DNA of 5,137 nt from NCBI GenBank assembly GCA_963726975.1, contig CAVSEK010000008.1, forward strand, positions 1-5,137. Reading direction: 5' to 3'. The translations under genes and the position numbers were made by a program. The notes under the pieces are model-generated. The model was not told where the DNA came from. It saw only the letters and a program-made list of their open reading frames with translations, and ran no database searches. The DNA is from CAVSEK01 sp963726975 (GTDB lineage Bacteria; Actinomycetota; Actinomycetes; Mycobacteriales; SCTD01). Position 1 is the stretch's first letter; every line of letters starts with the position of its first letter. Below are positions 1-5,096 of the stretch, in pieces.

Positions 1-353
1 CAGTACGACGAGGCCGGCAACTACATCTACCCCGAGGGCTTCGACGCCGAGACCGGCGAGTGGCAGGAGGGTTCGAGGCCCAGCGCGACGCCTGGGAGAA
101 GCAGTACGCCGACGCCCAGAAGCGCTTCGAGGCCCACCAGGAGCAGATCAAGCGCATGGCGGCCGCGGACGCCGAGGCGGCCCTGCCGACCTCGTACACC
201 TCCGCGACCGGGCTCGAGGGCGAGGCCGGCGACATCCCGGACGACGCTCCCGACGCCCCGGCCCGCCCGGCGGCCCCCGCGGCCGGCGGCGGCACGCTGG
301 CCTCCGACGAGGCCCTGCAGGCGCTCCGCGAGAAGCTCTCCGGCGGGCAGTAG
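1..353 (+). CDS. rpsA: 30S ribosomal protein S1, C-terminal end (partial, with apparent 1-base frameshift)
   Basis: This is the 3' end of the gene for ribosomal protein S1, which binds mRNA on the 30S subunit and helps initiate translation; the RNA-binding S1 domains lie off the left edge. Frame 1 reads an acidic, aromatic stretch ending GEWQEG (about positions 1-71). The family sequence then continues in frame 3 with FEAQRDAWEKQYADAQ and a charged helical segment, followed by an Ala/Pro-rich linker and the ending LASDEALQALREKLSGGQ before TAG at 351-353. This order, with the LASDEAL..LREKL terminus, is the tail I know from actinobacterial S1. The join needs one extra base in a Gly codon at 70-71, beside a GGG run at 69-71. 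Without it, frame 1 stays open to TGA at 484-486 and gives an unrelated Arg/Pro-rich tail. A GTG at 60 in frame 3 is not a credible separate start. The identification is strong. Whether the frameshift is real or a sequence error cannot be settled here. Confidence 0.88.
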   Translation, partial: VRRGRQLHLPRGLRRRDRRVAGGFEAQRDAWEKQYADAQKRFEAHQEQIKRMAAADAEAALPTSYTSATGLEGEAGDIPDDAPDAPARPAAPAAGGGTLASDEALQALREKLSGGQ

Positions 354-378
354 GCACTCCGCAGTCCCCGCTCGCACC

Positions 379-420
379 ACGGCGAAGGCCCGGTCCCCCC
401 GCGGGCCGGGCCTTCGCCGT
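379..420 (+). terminator. Probable rpsA transcription terminator hairpin
   Basis: A perfect 15-bp inverted repeat has arms at 379-393 and 406-420 around a 12-base C-rich loop, starting 26 bases after the rpsA stop. The stem is GC-rich with an AAGG/CCTT core. The right arm is followed by TTCACC rather than a run of T, so it is not a textbook intrinsic terminator. Strong stems without a T tract are common after genes in high-GC actinobacteria. Its position between two same-strand genes fits termination or 3'-end protection of the rpsA mRNA. Confidence 0.75.
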
Positions 421-511
421 TCACCACCCGTCCGCTGCTCGACCTCGCCCGAACGGGTAGGGGCGCACTGGGCCGTGGTCGTCTGACCGTCGTCCGGCCG
501 AGTTCGAGTGC

Positions 512-517
512 GAGGAG
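512..517 (+). promoter_or_regulatory. Ribosome binding site of the small membrane protein gene
   Basis: GAGGAG lies 6 bases before the GTG at 524 and decides that start. In the 103 bases between the rpsA hairpin and the gene (421-523) I see no convincing -35/-10 pair. A TAGGGG at 459-464 is the only weak -10-like element. Confidence 0.6.
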
Positions 518-523
518 CTGAGG

Positions 524-994
524 GTGGACGTGGTCGTGTACGACGACGAGGACCGGCGCTACGTGCCGGCCCACGTGACGCTGCTGTTCGGCGTGCTCGT
601 CGCGCTGCTCGCCGTCGGCCTGACGGTCCTGTTCACCGGCCACCGCACGGCGGACCCCGTTCCGCTGGTGCAGCCGGCGCCCGTCGTCGGCAGCTCGGAC
701 CCGCAGGCCGGGGAGGCCCAGCCGGCGCCGGAGCCGGCGTGCACGCAGGCGCTCGCGCAGGGCGACGCGGCGCTGCAGCGGGCCAAGGCGATCAGCAGCG
801 CGCTGGGCGCGCAGACCAGCGCGGTCGACGACCTGCTGGCCCGTCGGATCACCCGCGAGCAGCTGCTGGCCCGCTCGCTGCCGGTGCTGACGGCGAGCGC
901 CACCGACCGCACGCGCTTCGCGCAGGAGCTGGCGACCTACGAGCGCTCGCGGGCCGGCTGCGGGACGAGCGCCGACGACGGCACGGGCGGCTGA
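524..994 (+). CDS. Small single-pass membrane protein of unknown function with two extracytoplasmic cysteines
   Basis: I do not recognise this 156-residue protein as a named family. A short charged N-terminus (residues 1-16, with YDDEDRR) precedes one hydrophobic segment at about 17-39, then a Pro/Ala-rich linker (about 44-72), then a helical region (about 73-146) bounded by its only two cysteines, Cys73 and Cys146, and a Gly/Asp-rich end. With no cleavage motif after the hydrophobic segment, it is probably a membrane-anchored protein with an outside domain; the orientation is inferred. The helical region contains QALAQGDAALQRAKA and, after a short turn, REQLLARSLPVL, which suggests a small helical hairpin that a Cys73-Cys146 disulfide could clamp. 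The GTG start is supported by GAGGAG six bases upstream. The gene is tandem to rpsA, separated by the 379-420 hairpin, and converges on the sortase gene with 7 bases between the stops. No link to either neighbour is shown beyond position. Confidence 0.82.
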   Translation: MDVVVYDDEDRRYVPAHVTLLFGVLVALLAVGLTVLFTGHRTADPVPLVQPAPVVGSSDPQAGEAQPAPEPACTQALAQGDAALQRAKAISSALGAQTSAVDDLLARRITREQLLARSLPVLTASATDRTRFAQELATYERSRAGCGTSADDGTGG

Positions 995-1011
995 CGGGCC
1001 CTCAGGCCGCC
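986..1011. terminator. Hairpin spanning both stop codons at the first convergent junction
   Basis: GGCGGCTGA at 986-994 pairs with TCA plus GCCGCC at 1002-1011, with one bulged G at 1005 and a 7-base loop CGGGCCC at 995-1001. Both stop codons lie in the stem. The two genes converge with only 7 bases between them, so this small GC stem is the best local candidate for a bidirectional terminator. There is no T tract on either strand, and the TGA/TCA pairing is automatic at any symmetric convergent junction, so only the six GC pairs count as evidence. Confidence 0.4.
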
Positions 1012-1634
1012 GGCGCCGCGTAGACGATGATGTTGTCGCGGTAGTGGCCGGTGCTCCGGTCGAAGTCGCCCCCGCAGGTCACCAGCCGCAGCTCGGGCGT
1101 GAGCACCGGCAGGTAGACGGCCTCCGTCGGGAACCGCGTCTTCGGGTCCTGCTCCACGCGCCGCACCTGGTAGCGGTGGCGCTCCCCGTCTGTGGTCGTG
1201 ACCTCGACGACCGTGCCCGGCCGGGCCTGCGGCAGCCGCACGAACACCGCCGGGCCGTTCCTGCTGTCGACGTGCCCGAGCAGGACCGTGGGTCCGGGCT
1301 GCCCGGGGCGGGCGCCGCCGGAGTACCACCCGACGTCCTCCCAGCGCGTCGGCACCTGCACGGTCCCGTCGGCCGCCTTGCCGACGGGACCGACGGGGGC
1401 GTCGATGCCGAGCGCCGGCACGCGCAGCCGCAGGGGCGCGGCGGCCACGGCGAGCTCGCGCGGGGCCTGCAGCGTCGGGGCCGGCCCGACGGGGGACGGG
1501 GTGGGGGACGCAGCGGGGGAGCCGACGAGCGGCTGCTCGGCACTGCTGTCCGCGGCGGAGCAGGCCGCCAGGGCGGCGCACAGGGCGGCGCCTGCGAGCA
1601 GCCGGGACGGGGGCAGGCGGCGGGACGGGGTCAC
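1002..1634 (-). CDS. Class F sortase, predicted lipoprotein
   Basis: This is a cysteine transpeptidase of the sortase superfamily, the kind that cuts a sorting motif in a surface protein and joins it to the cell envelope. The 210-residue protein has an N-terminal signal with lipobox LAAC at residues 22-25, so Cys25 is probably lipidated and holds it on the outer face of the membrane. A Pro/Ser/Ala linker follows to about residue 60, then the sortase barrel at about 67-208. Catalytic residues are recognisable: His121 in LLGHVDS, Cys187 in LVTCGGDFD and Arg199 in HYRDNIIVYA. IDAPVGPVG and the short strand pattern are typical of class F, the small sortases of actinobacteria. The GTG start overlaps the TGA of the upstream lipoprotein gene by four bases (GTGA, 1631-1634), with no clear ribosome binding site, so translation is probably coupled. 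No LPXTG protein with a C-terminal hydrophobic anchor is encoded in the window, so the substrate is unknown. Family assignment is firm; pairing with the lipoprotein rests on gene order. Confidence 0.92.
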   Translation of the reverse strand: MTPSRRLPPSRLLAGAALCAALAACSAADSSAEQPLVGSPAASPTPSPVGPAPTLQAPRELAVAAAPLRLRVPALGIDAPVGPVGKAADGTVQVPTRWEDVGWYSGGARPGQPGPTVLLGHVDSRNGPAVFVRLPQARPGTVVEVTTTDGERHRYQVRRVEQDPKTRFPTEAVYLPVLTPELRLVTCGGDFDRSTGHYRDNIIVYAAPAA

Positions 1635-2959
1635 CGGGGCGCGAGCCCGCCCCCGCCGGTCTGCGCCCCTCCCTGGGGCAGCCGGCTCGCCACGGCGTCG
1701 CCGATGGCGGTGGCGAGCGTCTGGGACAGCATGAACATGTGGTCGTAGCCCGCCGAGGCGATCGTCCGGGCGCCTGCCTGGTCGCCGGTGGCGTAGGTGT
1801 CGACCTGCTGGCGCAGGTCGTCGTCGTGCTCGGTGAGCGCGGCGCTGAGCTCGATGGCCGGCAGCCGCTGCTGCGTCGCGGTGGCGAGGAACGTCGCGAG
1901 CTTCGGCGCGTACTGGGCCAGCTGCGCCTTGGTCTGGGCGGCCTTCGCGGCCTGGCCCGCCCCGACGTCGCCGGCGTAGGAGACGAGCCCCTCGACGTGG
2001 TCGGCCCAGATCTGCAGGAACTGCTTGCCGGCCGGCGCTCCGTAGAGGGTCGCGATCGCCCCGCCGAGCTCGTTCGTGTTCGCGTTGAGCGCCGCGCCCG
2101 CCGCGTCGAAGTCGGTGGCCCGGTCGTGGGCCGCGCGCATGAGCTCGACCATGAGGCCCATGTGCTCGGCGAGCAGCCGGCTCAGCGCCGTCTGCAGTGT
2201 CCGGCTGGGAGCGTCGAGGTCCGCGGAGGGCAGCTTCTTCGCCTTCGCGATCCCGCGGGCGAGCACGTCGGCCAGCATGATCGCGTGGGCGAAGCCGGTG
2301 CGCTGCGCGGTGTAGGCGCGGGCGGCGTCGCCGGCGGCGAAGGCGTCGGCGTGCTCGAGCAGGTGCCGGTAGTGCTCGTCGACGGCGGCGTGCAGCGCGG
2401 GCCGCGGGACGGTGCCGCCCACGACCGTGGCCAGCGACGTCTCGAGCGTGCCCTCCGCCGCGAGCAGGCGGGTGCGGGCCGCCGTCCGCGCGGCGGCGTC
2501 CTTCGTGCGGTGACCGTCCGCGTAGGCGCCGAGCGCGTCGACGTGGGCGTCCCAGGCGGTGGCGAAGGCCTTCCCGGCGGGGGCGCCGGCGAGCTTGGTC
2601 ACCGCGCCGGCGAGCTGGCCGCGGTTGGCGGCCACCGCCACCGAGGCGGCCTTCGACTGCGGGTCGGTGGCGTCCGCGCGCTCACGGGCCCGGACGAGCT
2701 CGTCGGCGAGCAGCACGTGGGCCCCGAGCATCCGCTCGAGGTCGCTGCGCAGGGCCACCGCGGCCGACGGGGCGCCGGCGGCGGCGCGCCCCACCGTCGC
2801 GGCCTGCCCGGCCGCCGTGTGCACGTGCGCCGTCTGCTCCTGTGCCGGGGGAGCGGCGGCGGTCGTGGTGCCCGCCTGCTGCGTCCCTGCCTGCTGCGTC
2901 CCGCAGCCGGTGAGCAGCAGCAGCCCGACGAACGCCGACGTGGACACGGACCTGCGCAT
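1631..2959 (-). CDS. Lipoprotein with two tandem His-containing helical domains, function unknown
   Basis: From the ATG at 2959 this is a 442-residue lipoprotein: signal peptide with lipobox LTGC (16-19), probably lipidated at Cys19; a low-complexity linker (20-68) with a doubled AGTQQ unit and AHVH; domain copy 1 (about 69-243); domain copy 2 (about 254-428); and a Gly-rich tail. The copies align with a 182-residue offset over most of their length. GAPAGK occurs at 125-130 and 307-312, W136/H139 match W318/H321, Y146 matches Y328, E195-H196 matches E377-H378, and H225 matches H407. His81 pairs with His266 after a 3-residue indel. The composition suggests all-helical bundles. Similar domains occur, as I recall without being able to check, in uncharacterised secreted proteins of Gram-positives, some carrying misleading copper-amine-oxidase names. 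Recurring histidines allow metal or haem binding, which is a guess. An in-frame GTG at 2992 would add 11 residues, but the ATG has a good ribosome binding site and leaves a normal signal peptide. It is the first gene of the operon with the sortase. Confidence 0.85.
   Translation of the reverse strand: MRRSVSTSAFVGLLLLTGCGTQQAGTQQAGTTTAAAPPAQEQTAHVHTAAGQAATVGRAAAGAPSAAVALRSDLERMLGAHVLLADELVRARERADATDPQSKAASVAVAANRGQLAGAVTKLAGAPAGKAFATAWDAHVDALGAYADGHRTKDAAARTAARTRLLAAEGTLETSLATVVGGTVPRPALHAAVDEHYRHLLEHADAFAAGDAARAYTAQRTGFAHAIMLADVLARGIAKAKKLPSADLDAPSRTLQTALSRLLAEHMGLMVELMRAAHDRATDFDAAGAALNANTNELGGAIATLYGAPAGKQFLQIWADHVEGLVSYAGDVGAGQAAKAAQTKAQLAQYAPKLATFLATATQQRLPAIELSAALTEHDDDLRQQVDTYATGDQAGARTIASAGYDHMFMLSQTLATAIGDAVASRLPQGGAQTGGGGLAPR
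2874..2902. repeat. Short tandem repeat, two 14-base copies with 15-base period, inside the lipoprotein gene
   Basis: GCCTGCTGCGTCCC occurs at 2874-2887 and again at 2889-2902. On the minus strand it encodes the doubled AGTQQ unit just after the lipidated cysteine. The 15-base period keeps the frame, so copy number could change linker length without breaking the gene. Confidence 0.8.
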
Positions 2960-2965
2960 GTTGTG

Positions 2966-2972
2966 CTCCACC
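2966..2972 (-). promoter_or_regulatory. Ribosome binding site deciding the lipoprotein start
   Basis: Read on the minus strand, GGTGGAG ends 6 bases before the ATG at 2959. This favours that ATG over the in-frame GTG at 2992, which would put basic, polar residues ahead of a signal peptide that is already complete. Confidence 0.65.
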
Positions 2973-2979
2973 TTCCAGG

Positions 2980-2999
2980 GACGCCGGGACACCGGCGTC
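2980..2999 (-). promoter_or_regulatory. Perfect hairpin or operator-like inverted repeat in the lipoprotein leader
   Basis: GACGCCGG (2980-2987) and CCGGCGTC (2992-2999) form a perfect 8-bp inverted repeat around 4 bases. It lies just upstream of the ribosome binding site at 2972-2966, inside the probable 5' untranslated leader. It could be an RNA stem that influences translation or mRNA life, or a binding site for a dimeric repressor; the sequence does not say which. Confidence 0.45.
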
Positions 3000-3010
3000 G
3001 GGTCGTGCCG

Positions 3011-3036
3011 TCCCTACCAGCCTCCCGCGGTGTCAA
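3011..3036 (-). promoter_or_regulatory. Candidate promoter of the lipoprotein-sortase operon
   Basis: On the minus strand an exact -35 consensus TTGACA sits at 3036-3031. The best -10-like element is TAGGGA at 3016-3011, but the spacer is only 14 bases and the last base is not T. The hexamer stands out in this GC-rich background, and its place about 70 bases before the ATG is right. If used, the transcript would carry the 2980-2999 hairpin in its leader. Confidence 0.35.
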
Positions 3037-3067
3037 CCCCGTGGCCGGGTGCGGGCCGCCGGGCGGC

Positions 3068-3073
3068 TAGGTT
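3068..3073 (+). promoter_or_regulatory. -10 element for a probable leaderless coaE transcript
   Basis: TAGGTT matches the actinobacterial -10 pattern TANNNT and ends exactly 7 bases before the coaE GTG at 3081. That spacing places the transcription start at the start codon, the arrangement known for leaderless mRNAs. No Shine-Dalgarno sequence lies in the 7-base gap or just upstream. I see no -35 at the usual distance. Confidence 0.55.
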
Positions 3074-3080
3074 CGCGCCC

Positions 3081-3686
3081 GTGCTGAGCGTGGGCCTCAC
3101 CGGCGGGATCGGGTCGGGCAAGTCGACCGTGAGCCGCGCGCTCGCGGCCCGCGGGGCGGTCGTCGTCGACGCAGACGCCCTGGCGCGCGAGGTCGTCGCA
3201 CCGGGCAGCGAGGGGCTCGCGGCGGTCGTCGAGGCCTTCGGCGCGGACCTGCTCACCCCCGAGGGCGCCTTGGACCGCGCCGCCCTGGGGGCTCGAGTCT
3301 TCCCGGACCCGGCGGCGCTCGAGCGCCTCAACGGGCTGCTGCACCCGCGGATCCGCGCGCTGACGCTGGAGCGGGTGGACGCCGCGCGCGAGGCGGGCGC
3401 GCCGGTGCTGGTCCACGACGTGCCGCTGCTGGTGGAGAACGGCATGCAGGCCGGCTACGACGAGGTCGTCGTCGTCGACGTCTCGCCCGAGGTGCAGCTC
3501 GACCGGCTGGTGCGGGTGCGTGGCACGTCCGAGCAGGACGCCCGCGACCGCATCGCCCGTCAGGCGACGCGGGAGCAGCGGCTGGCCGTCGCGACGGTGG
3601 TGCTGCACAACGACGGCACGCGCGAGGAGCTCGAGGCGCAGGTCGACGCGCTGTGGGAGCGGCTGCAGGGGCGGGCGCAGAGCTGA
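3081..3686 (+). CDS. coaE: Dephospho-CoA kinase
   Basis: CoaE catalyses the last step of coenzyme A synthesis, using ATP to phosphorylate the 3'-hydroxyl of the ribose in dephospho-CoA, in the cytosol. The 201-residue product has the usual length of the core enzyme. It shows the P-loop GGIGSGKS at 8-15, the DADALAREV motif at 30-38 that contributes to substrate binding, LLHPRI at 86-91, the VPLLVENG strand and loop at 114-121, the Arg-rich lid RDRIARQAT at 155-163, and the late VVLHNDGT motif at 173-180. I chose the GTG at 3081 because the family starts a few residues before the P-loop (here MLSVGLTGG). The frame is open far upstream, but that part only mirrors the lipoprotein gene on the other strand. 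Some actinobacterial CoaE proteins carry an extra C-terminal domain; this one ends after the kinase. It is divergent from the lipoprotein operon and converges on the emfourin gene with 6 bases between the stops. Confidence 0.96.
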   Translation: MLSVGLTGGIGSGKSTVSRALAARGAVVVDADALAREVVAPGSEGLAAVVEAFGADLLTPEGALDRAALGARVFPDPAALERLNGLLHPRIRALTLERVDAAREAGAPVLVHDVPLLVENGMQAGYDEVVVVDVSPEVQLDRLVRVRGTSEQDARDRIARQATREQRLAVATVVLHNDGTREELEAQVDALWERLQGRAQS

Positions 3687-3694
3687 CGCAGCTC
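3680..3694. terminator. Small inverted repeat at the second convergent junction
   Basis: GAGCTG (3680-3685) and CAGCTC (3689-3694) form a perfect 6-bp stem with a 3-base loop at the coaE/emfourin junction, overlapping both stop codons. It is short and has no T tract, so a terminator role is weakly supported. With only 6 bases between the stops, there is no room for a separate terminator. Confidence 0.3.
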
Positions 3695-4040
3695 AGGCCA
3701 CTGGGGGCCGGAGCGTGCCGCCCTCTCGCACGAGGTCGAGCAGCCGCTGGGCCGGCTCGGGCGGGGGCTCGGGCAGGGCGACGTCCAGGCGGGGGGCGTC
3801 GAGGCCGGGCGCGTCGGTGCGGACCTGCCAGCGGAAGCCGTCGGAGGGCGCGGCGGGAGCGGGGGCCGGCCAGGTCGGCGCCTGGTCGAGCAGGGAGCGG
3901 ACCTCGGACGCGACGCCGTCGGGCAGCTCCTCGACGACCACCGACCAGCGCAGCACGCGACCCGCGAAGCCCCCCGAGCGCACGACCTCGACCCGCACCC
4001 GTGCACCGTACGGCGCCGCGCGCGCCCGGGCGAGGTCCAC
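3693..4040 (-). CDS. Emfourin-type inhibitor of the adjacent M4 protease
   Basis: This 115-residue protein resembles emfourin, a small protein that inhibits protealysin-like M4 metallopeptidases and is typically encoded beside them. The recognisable part is the N-terminal strand with the RSGGFAG motif (residues 21-27) preceded by VRVEVV, then the WSVVVEELP strand (32-40), a helix (about 41-52), a Pro/Ala-rich loop (about 55-66), the strand FRWQVRT (69-75) and a final helix (about 95-106). No signal peptide is visible, so it should act in the cytosol, where it could keep newly made protease silent. The GTG at 4040 follows the protease TGA with no base between (TGAGTG), and only weak purine stretches lie upstream, so translation is probably coupled by termination and re-initiation. 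A GTG at codon 15 (position 3998) is closer to the usual family start but has no ribosome binding site. The neighbouring protease strongly supports the call. Confidence 0.87.
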   Translation of the reverse strand: MDLARARAAPYGARVRVEVVRSGGFAGRVLRWSVVVEELPDGVASEVRSLLDQAPTWPAPAPAAPSDGFRWQVRTDAPGLDAPRLDVALPEPPPEPAQRLLDLVREGGTLRPPVA

Positions 4041-5093
4041 TCAGCCCGGCTCGACCTCGATCTCCTGCCAGGCCCGCCGCACCTGCTCCGCGATCCCGAG
4101 CGGCTCGGCCGCAGCCACCGTGAGCGCGGCGAAGGCCGCGAAGGTGCTGTCGGGGAGGAGCTCGGGCGCGCGCAGGGCGTCGTACCAGGCCTGCCCGACG
4201 CCCTCCCACGCGCGGCCCCCGACCGTCACGGCGGCGAGGTGGAAGGCGTGGTTGGGGATGCCGGAGTTGGTGTGCACCCCGCCGTCGTCGTCGTCCGTGG
4301 TGACGAAGCCGGACATGGTCGCCGGCTGCGGGTCCTTCCCGAGCACGGGGTCGTCGTAGGCGGTGCCGGGCGCGGCCATCGACCGCAGGGCGACGCCGTG
4401 GACGCCGGGGCGGAGCAGGTCGGCCCCGATCAGCCAGTCCGCCTCGTCCGCGGTCTGGCCGAGCGCGTGCTGCTTGACCAGGCTGCCGAACACGTCGCTG
4501 ACCGACTCGTTGAGCGCGCCGGACTGCCCGGAGTAGACGAGCCCTGCCTCCGCCTCGGTGACGCCGTGCGCCAGCTCGTGACCGATGACGTCGAGCGAGG
4601 CGGTGAAGCGCCCGAACAGCTCGCCGTCACCGTCGCCGAAGACCATCTGGGTGCCGTCCCAGAAGGCGTTGTCGTAGTCGCGGCCGTAGTGGACGGTGCC
4701 GAGCAGGGGCAGGCCGCGGGCGTCGATGGAGTCGCGGCCGTAGGCCTGCGACCAGAACGACCAGGTGGCGCCGAAGCCGTCGTAGGCCTCGTCGGCGGCG
4801 GCGTCGCCGGTCGGCGGCGCCCCCTCGGCGCGGACGGTCCGGCCGGGCAGGGTGCGGGCGCCGTCGGCGTCGGCCACGGTCCGGTGCGGTCCGGCAGGGG
4901 TCGTCGGCCCCGTGGCGGTCCTGGGCCGGGGGAGCGGGGTGGCGGCGCGCCCGGCGCGCAGCTGCCCGTCCACGAGCAGGGTCCGCACGGCGCGGGCCCG
5001 CTGCTCGGGGGTGCCGTTCTCGGCGACGGCGCGGAGCACGACGGGCGGCAGGATGGCCCGGCACCGGTGCAGGGGCGGGACGCGACGGGTCAC
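4041..5093 (-). CDS. Protealysin-like M4 family metallopeptidase
   Basis: This is a thermolysin-family zinc endopeptidase of 350 residues, close to protealysin in length. A short propeptide-like N-terminus has CRAILPPVVLRAVAENG (11-27), matching the Cys-x-Ile-x-Pro-Pro pattern of the small protealysin propeptide. A Pro/Thr-rich linker follows, then the catalytic domain from about 95. The zinc site is HELAH (His172, Glu173, His176) with the third ligand Glu196 in NESVSD. His274 in GGVHTNSGIPNHAF is the equivalent of the transition-state histidine of thermolysin, with Asp269 five residues before it. There is no signal peptide, and the long secretory propeptide of classical thermolysins is absent. 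That fits the protealysin group, whose members are made in the cytosol, self-process and leave by an unclear route. The GTG start has a strong GGAGGT four bases upstream. The emfourin-type inhibitor gene follows immediately, forming a protease-inhibitor operon. Host or microbial targets are unknown. Confidence 0.95.
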   Translation of the reverse strand: MTRRVPPLHRCRAILPPVVLRAVAENGTPEQRARAVRTLLVDGQLRAGRAATPLPRPRTATGPTTPAGPHRTVADADGARTLPGRTVRAEGAPPTGDAAADEAYDGFGATWSFWSQAYGRDSIDARGLPLLGTVHYGRDYDNAFWDGTQMVFGDGDGELFGRFTASLDVIGHELAHGVTEAEAGLVYSGQSGALNESVSDVFGSLVKQHALGQTADEADWLIGADLLRPGVHGVALRSMAAPGTAYDDPVLGKDPQPATMSGFVTTDDDDGGVHTNSGIPNHAFHLAAVTVGGRAWEGVGQAWYDALRAPELLPDSTFAAFAALTVAAAEPLGIAEQVRRAWQEIEVEPG

Positions 5094-5096
5094 GGG

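Noticed and set aside
66..78. Programmed -1 frameshifting in rpsA
   Set aside because: The direction is right, but the local GGG-TTC is not a proper slippery heptamer and I see no downstream stem at the usual distance. S1 genes are not known to use frameshifting.
1660..1680. LPQGG near the lipoprotein C-terminus as a sorting signal
   Set aside because: No hydrophobic segment or basic tail follows, and the motif lacks the usual Thr-Gly. I keep it only as a note in the sortase finding.
1739..3070. Long open frame on the + strand opposite the lipoprotein gene
   Set aside because: Its translation is low-complexity Gly/Arg/Val-rich sequence with no recognisable motif. It mirrors a minus-strand gene with a clear signal peptide, domain repeats and ribosome binding site. 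Long antisense open frames are expected in such GC-rich DNA.
2559..3080. N-terminal extension of coaE
   Set aside because: The upstream in-frame part overlaps the lipoprotein gene on the other strand, has an unrelated composition, and would put the P-loop far from the N-terminus, unlike the family.
3463..3480. GTC/GTCGAC triplet run as a microsatellite
   Set aside because: It encodes the conserved hydrophobic strand of CoaE (VVVVD) and is simple codon bias.
3328..4209. Long minus-strand open frame across coaE and the emfourin gene
   Set aside because: It is an Arg/Ala/Pro-rich translation with no motif, overlapping two genes with clear family features in other frames.
4265..4297. Asp run (DDDD) in the protease as an inserted or expanded repeat
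   Set aside because: M4 peptidases normally have acidic residues just before GGVHTNSG, including the Asp that supports the catalytic His, so this is within the family pattern.
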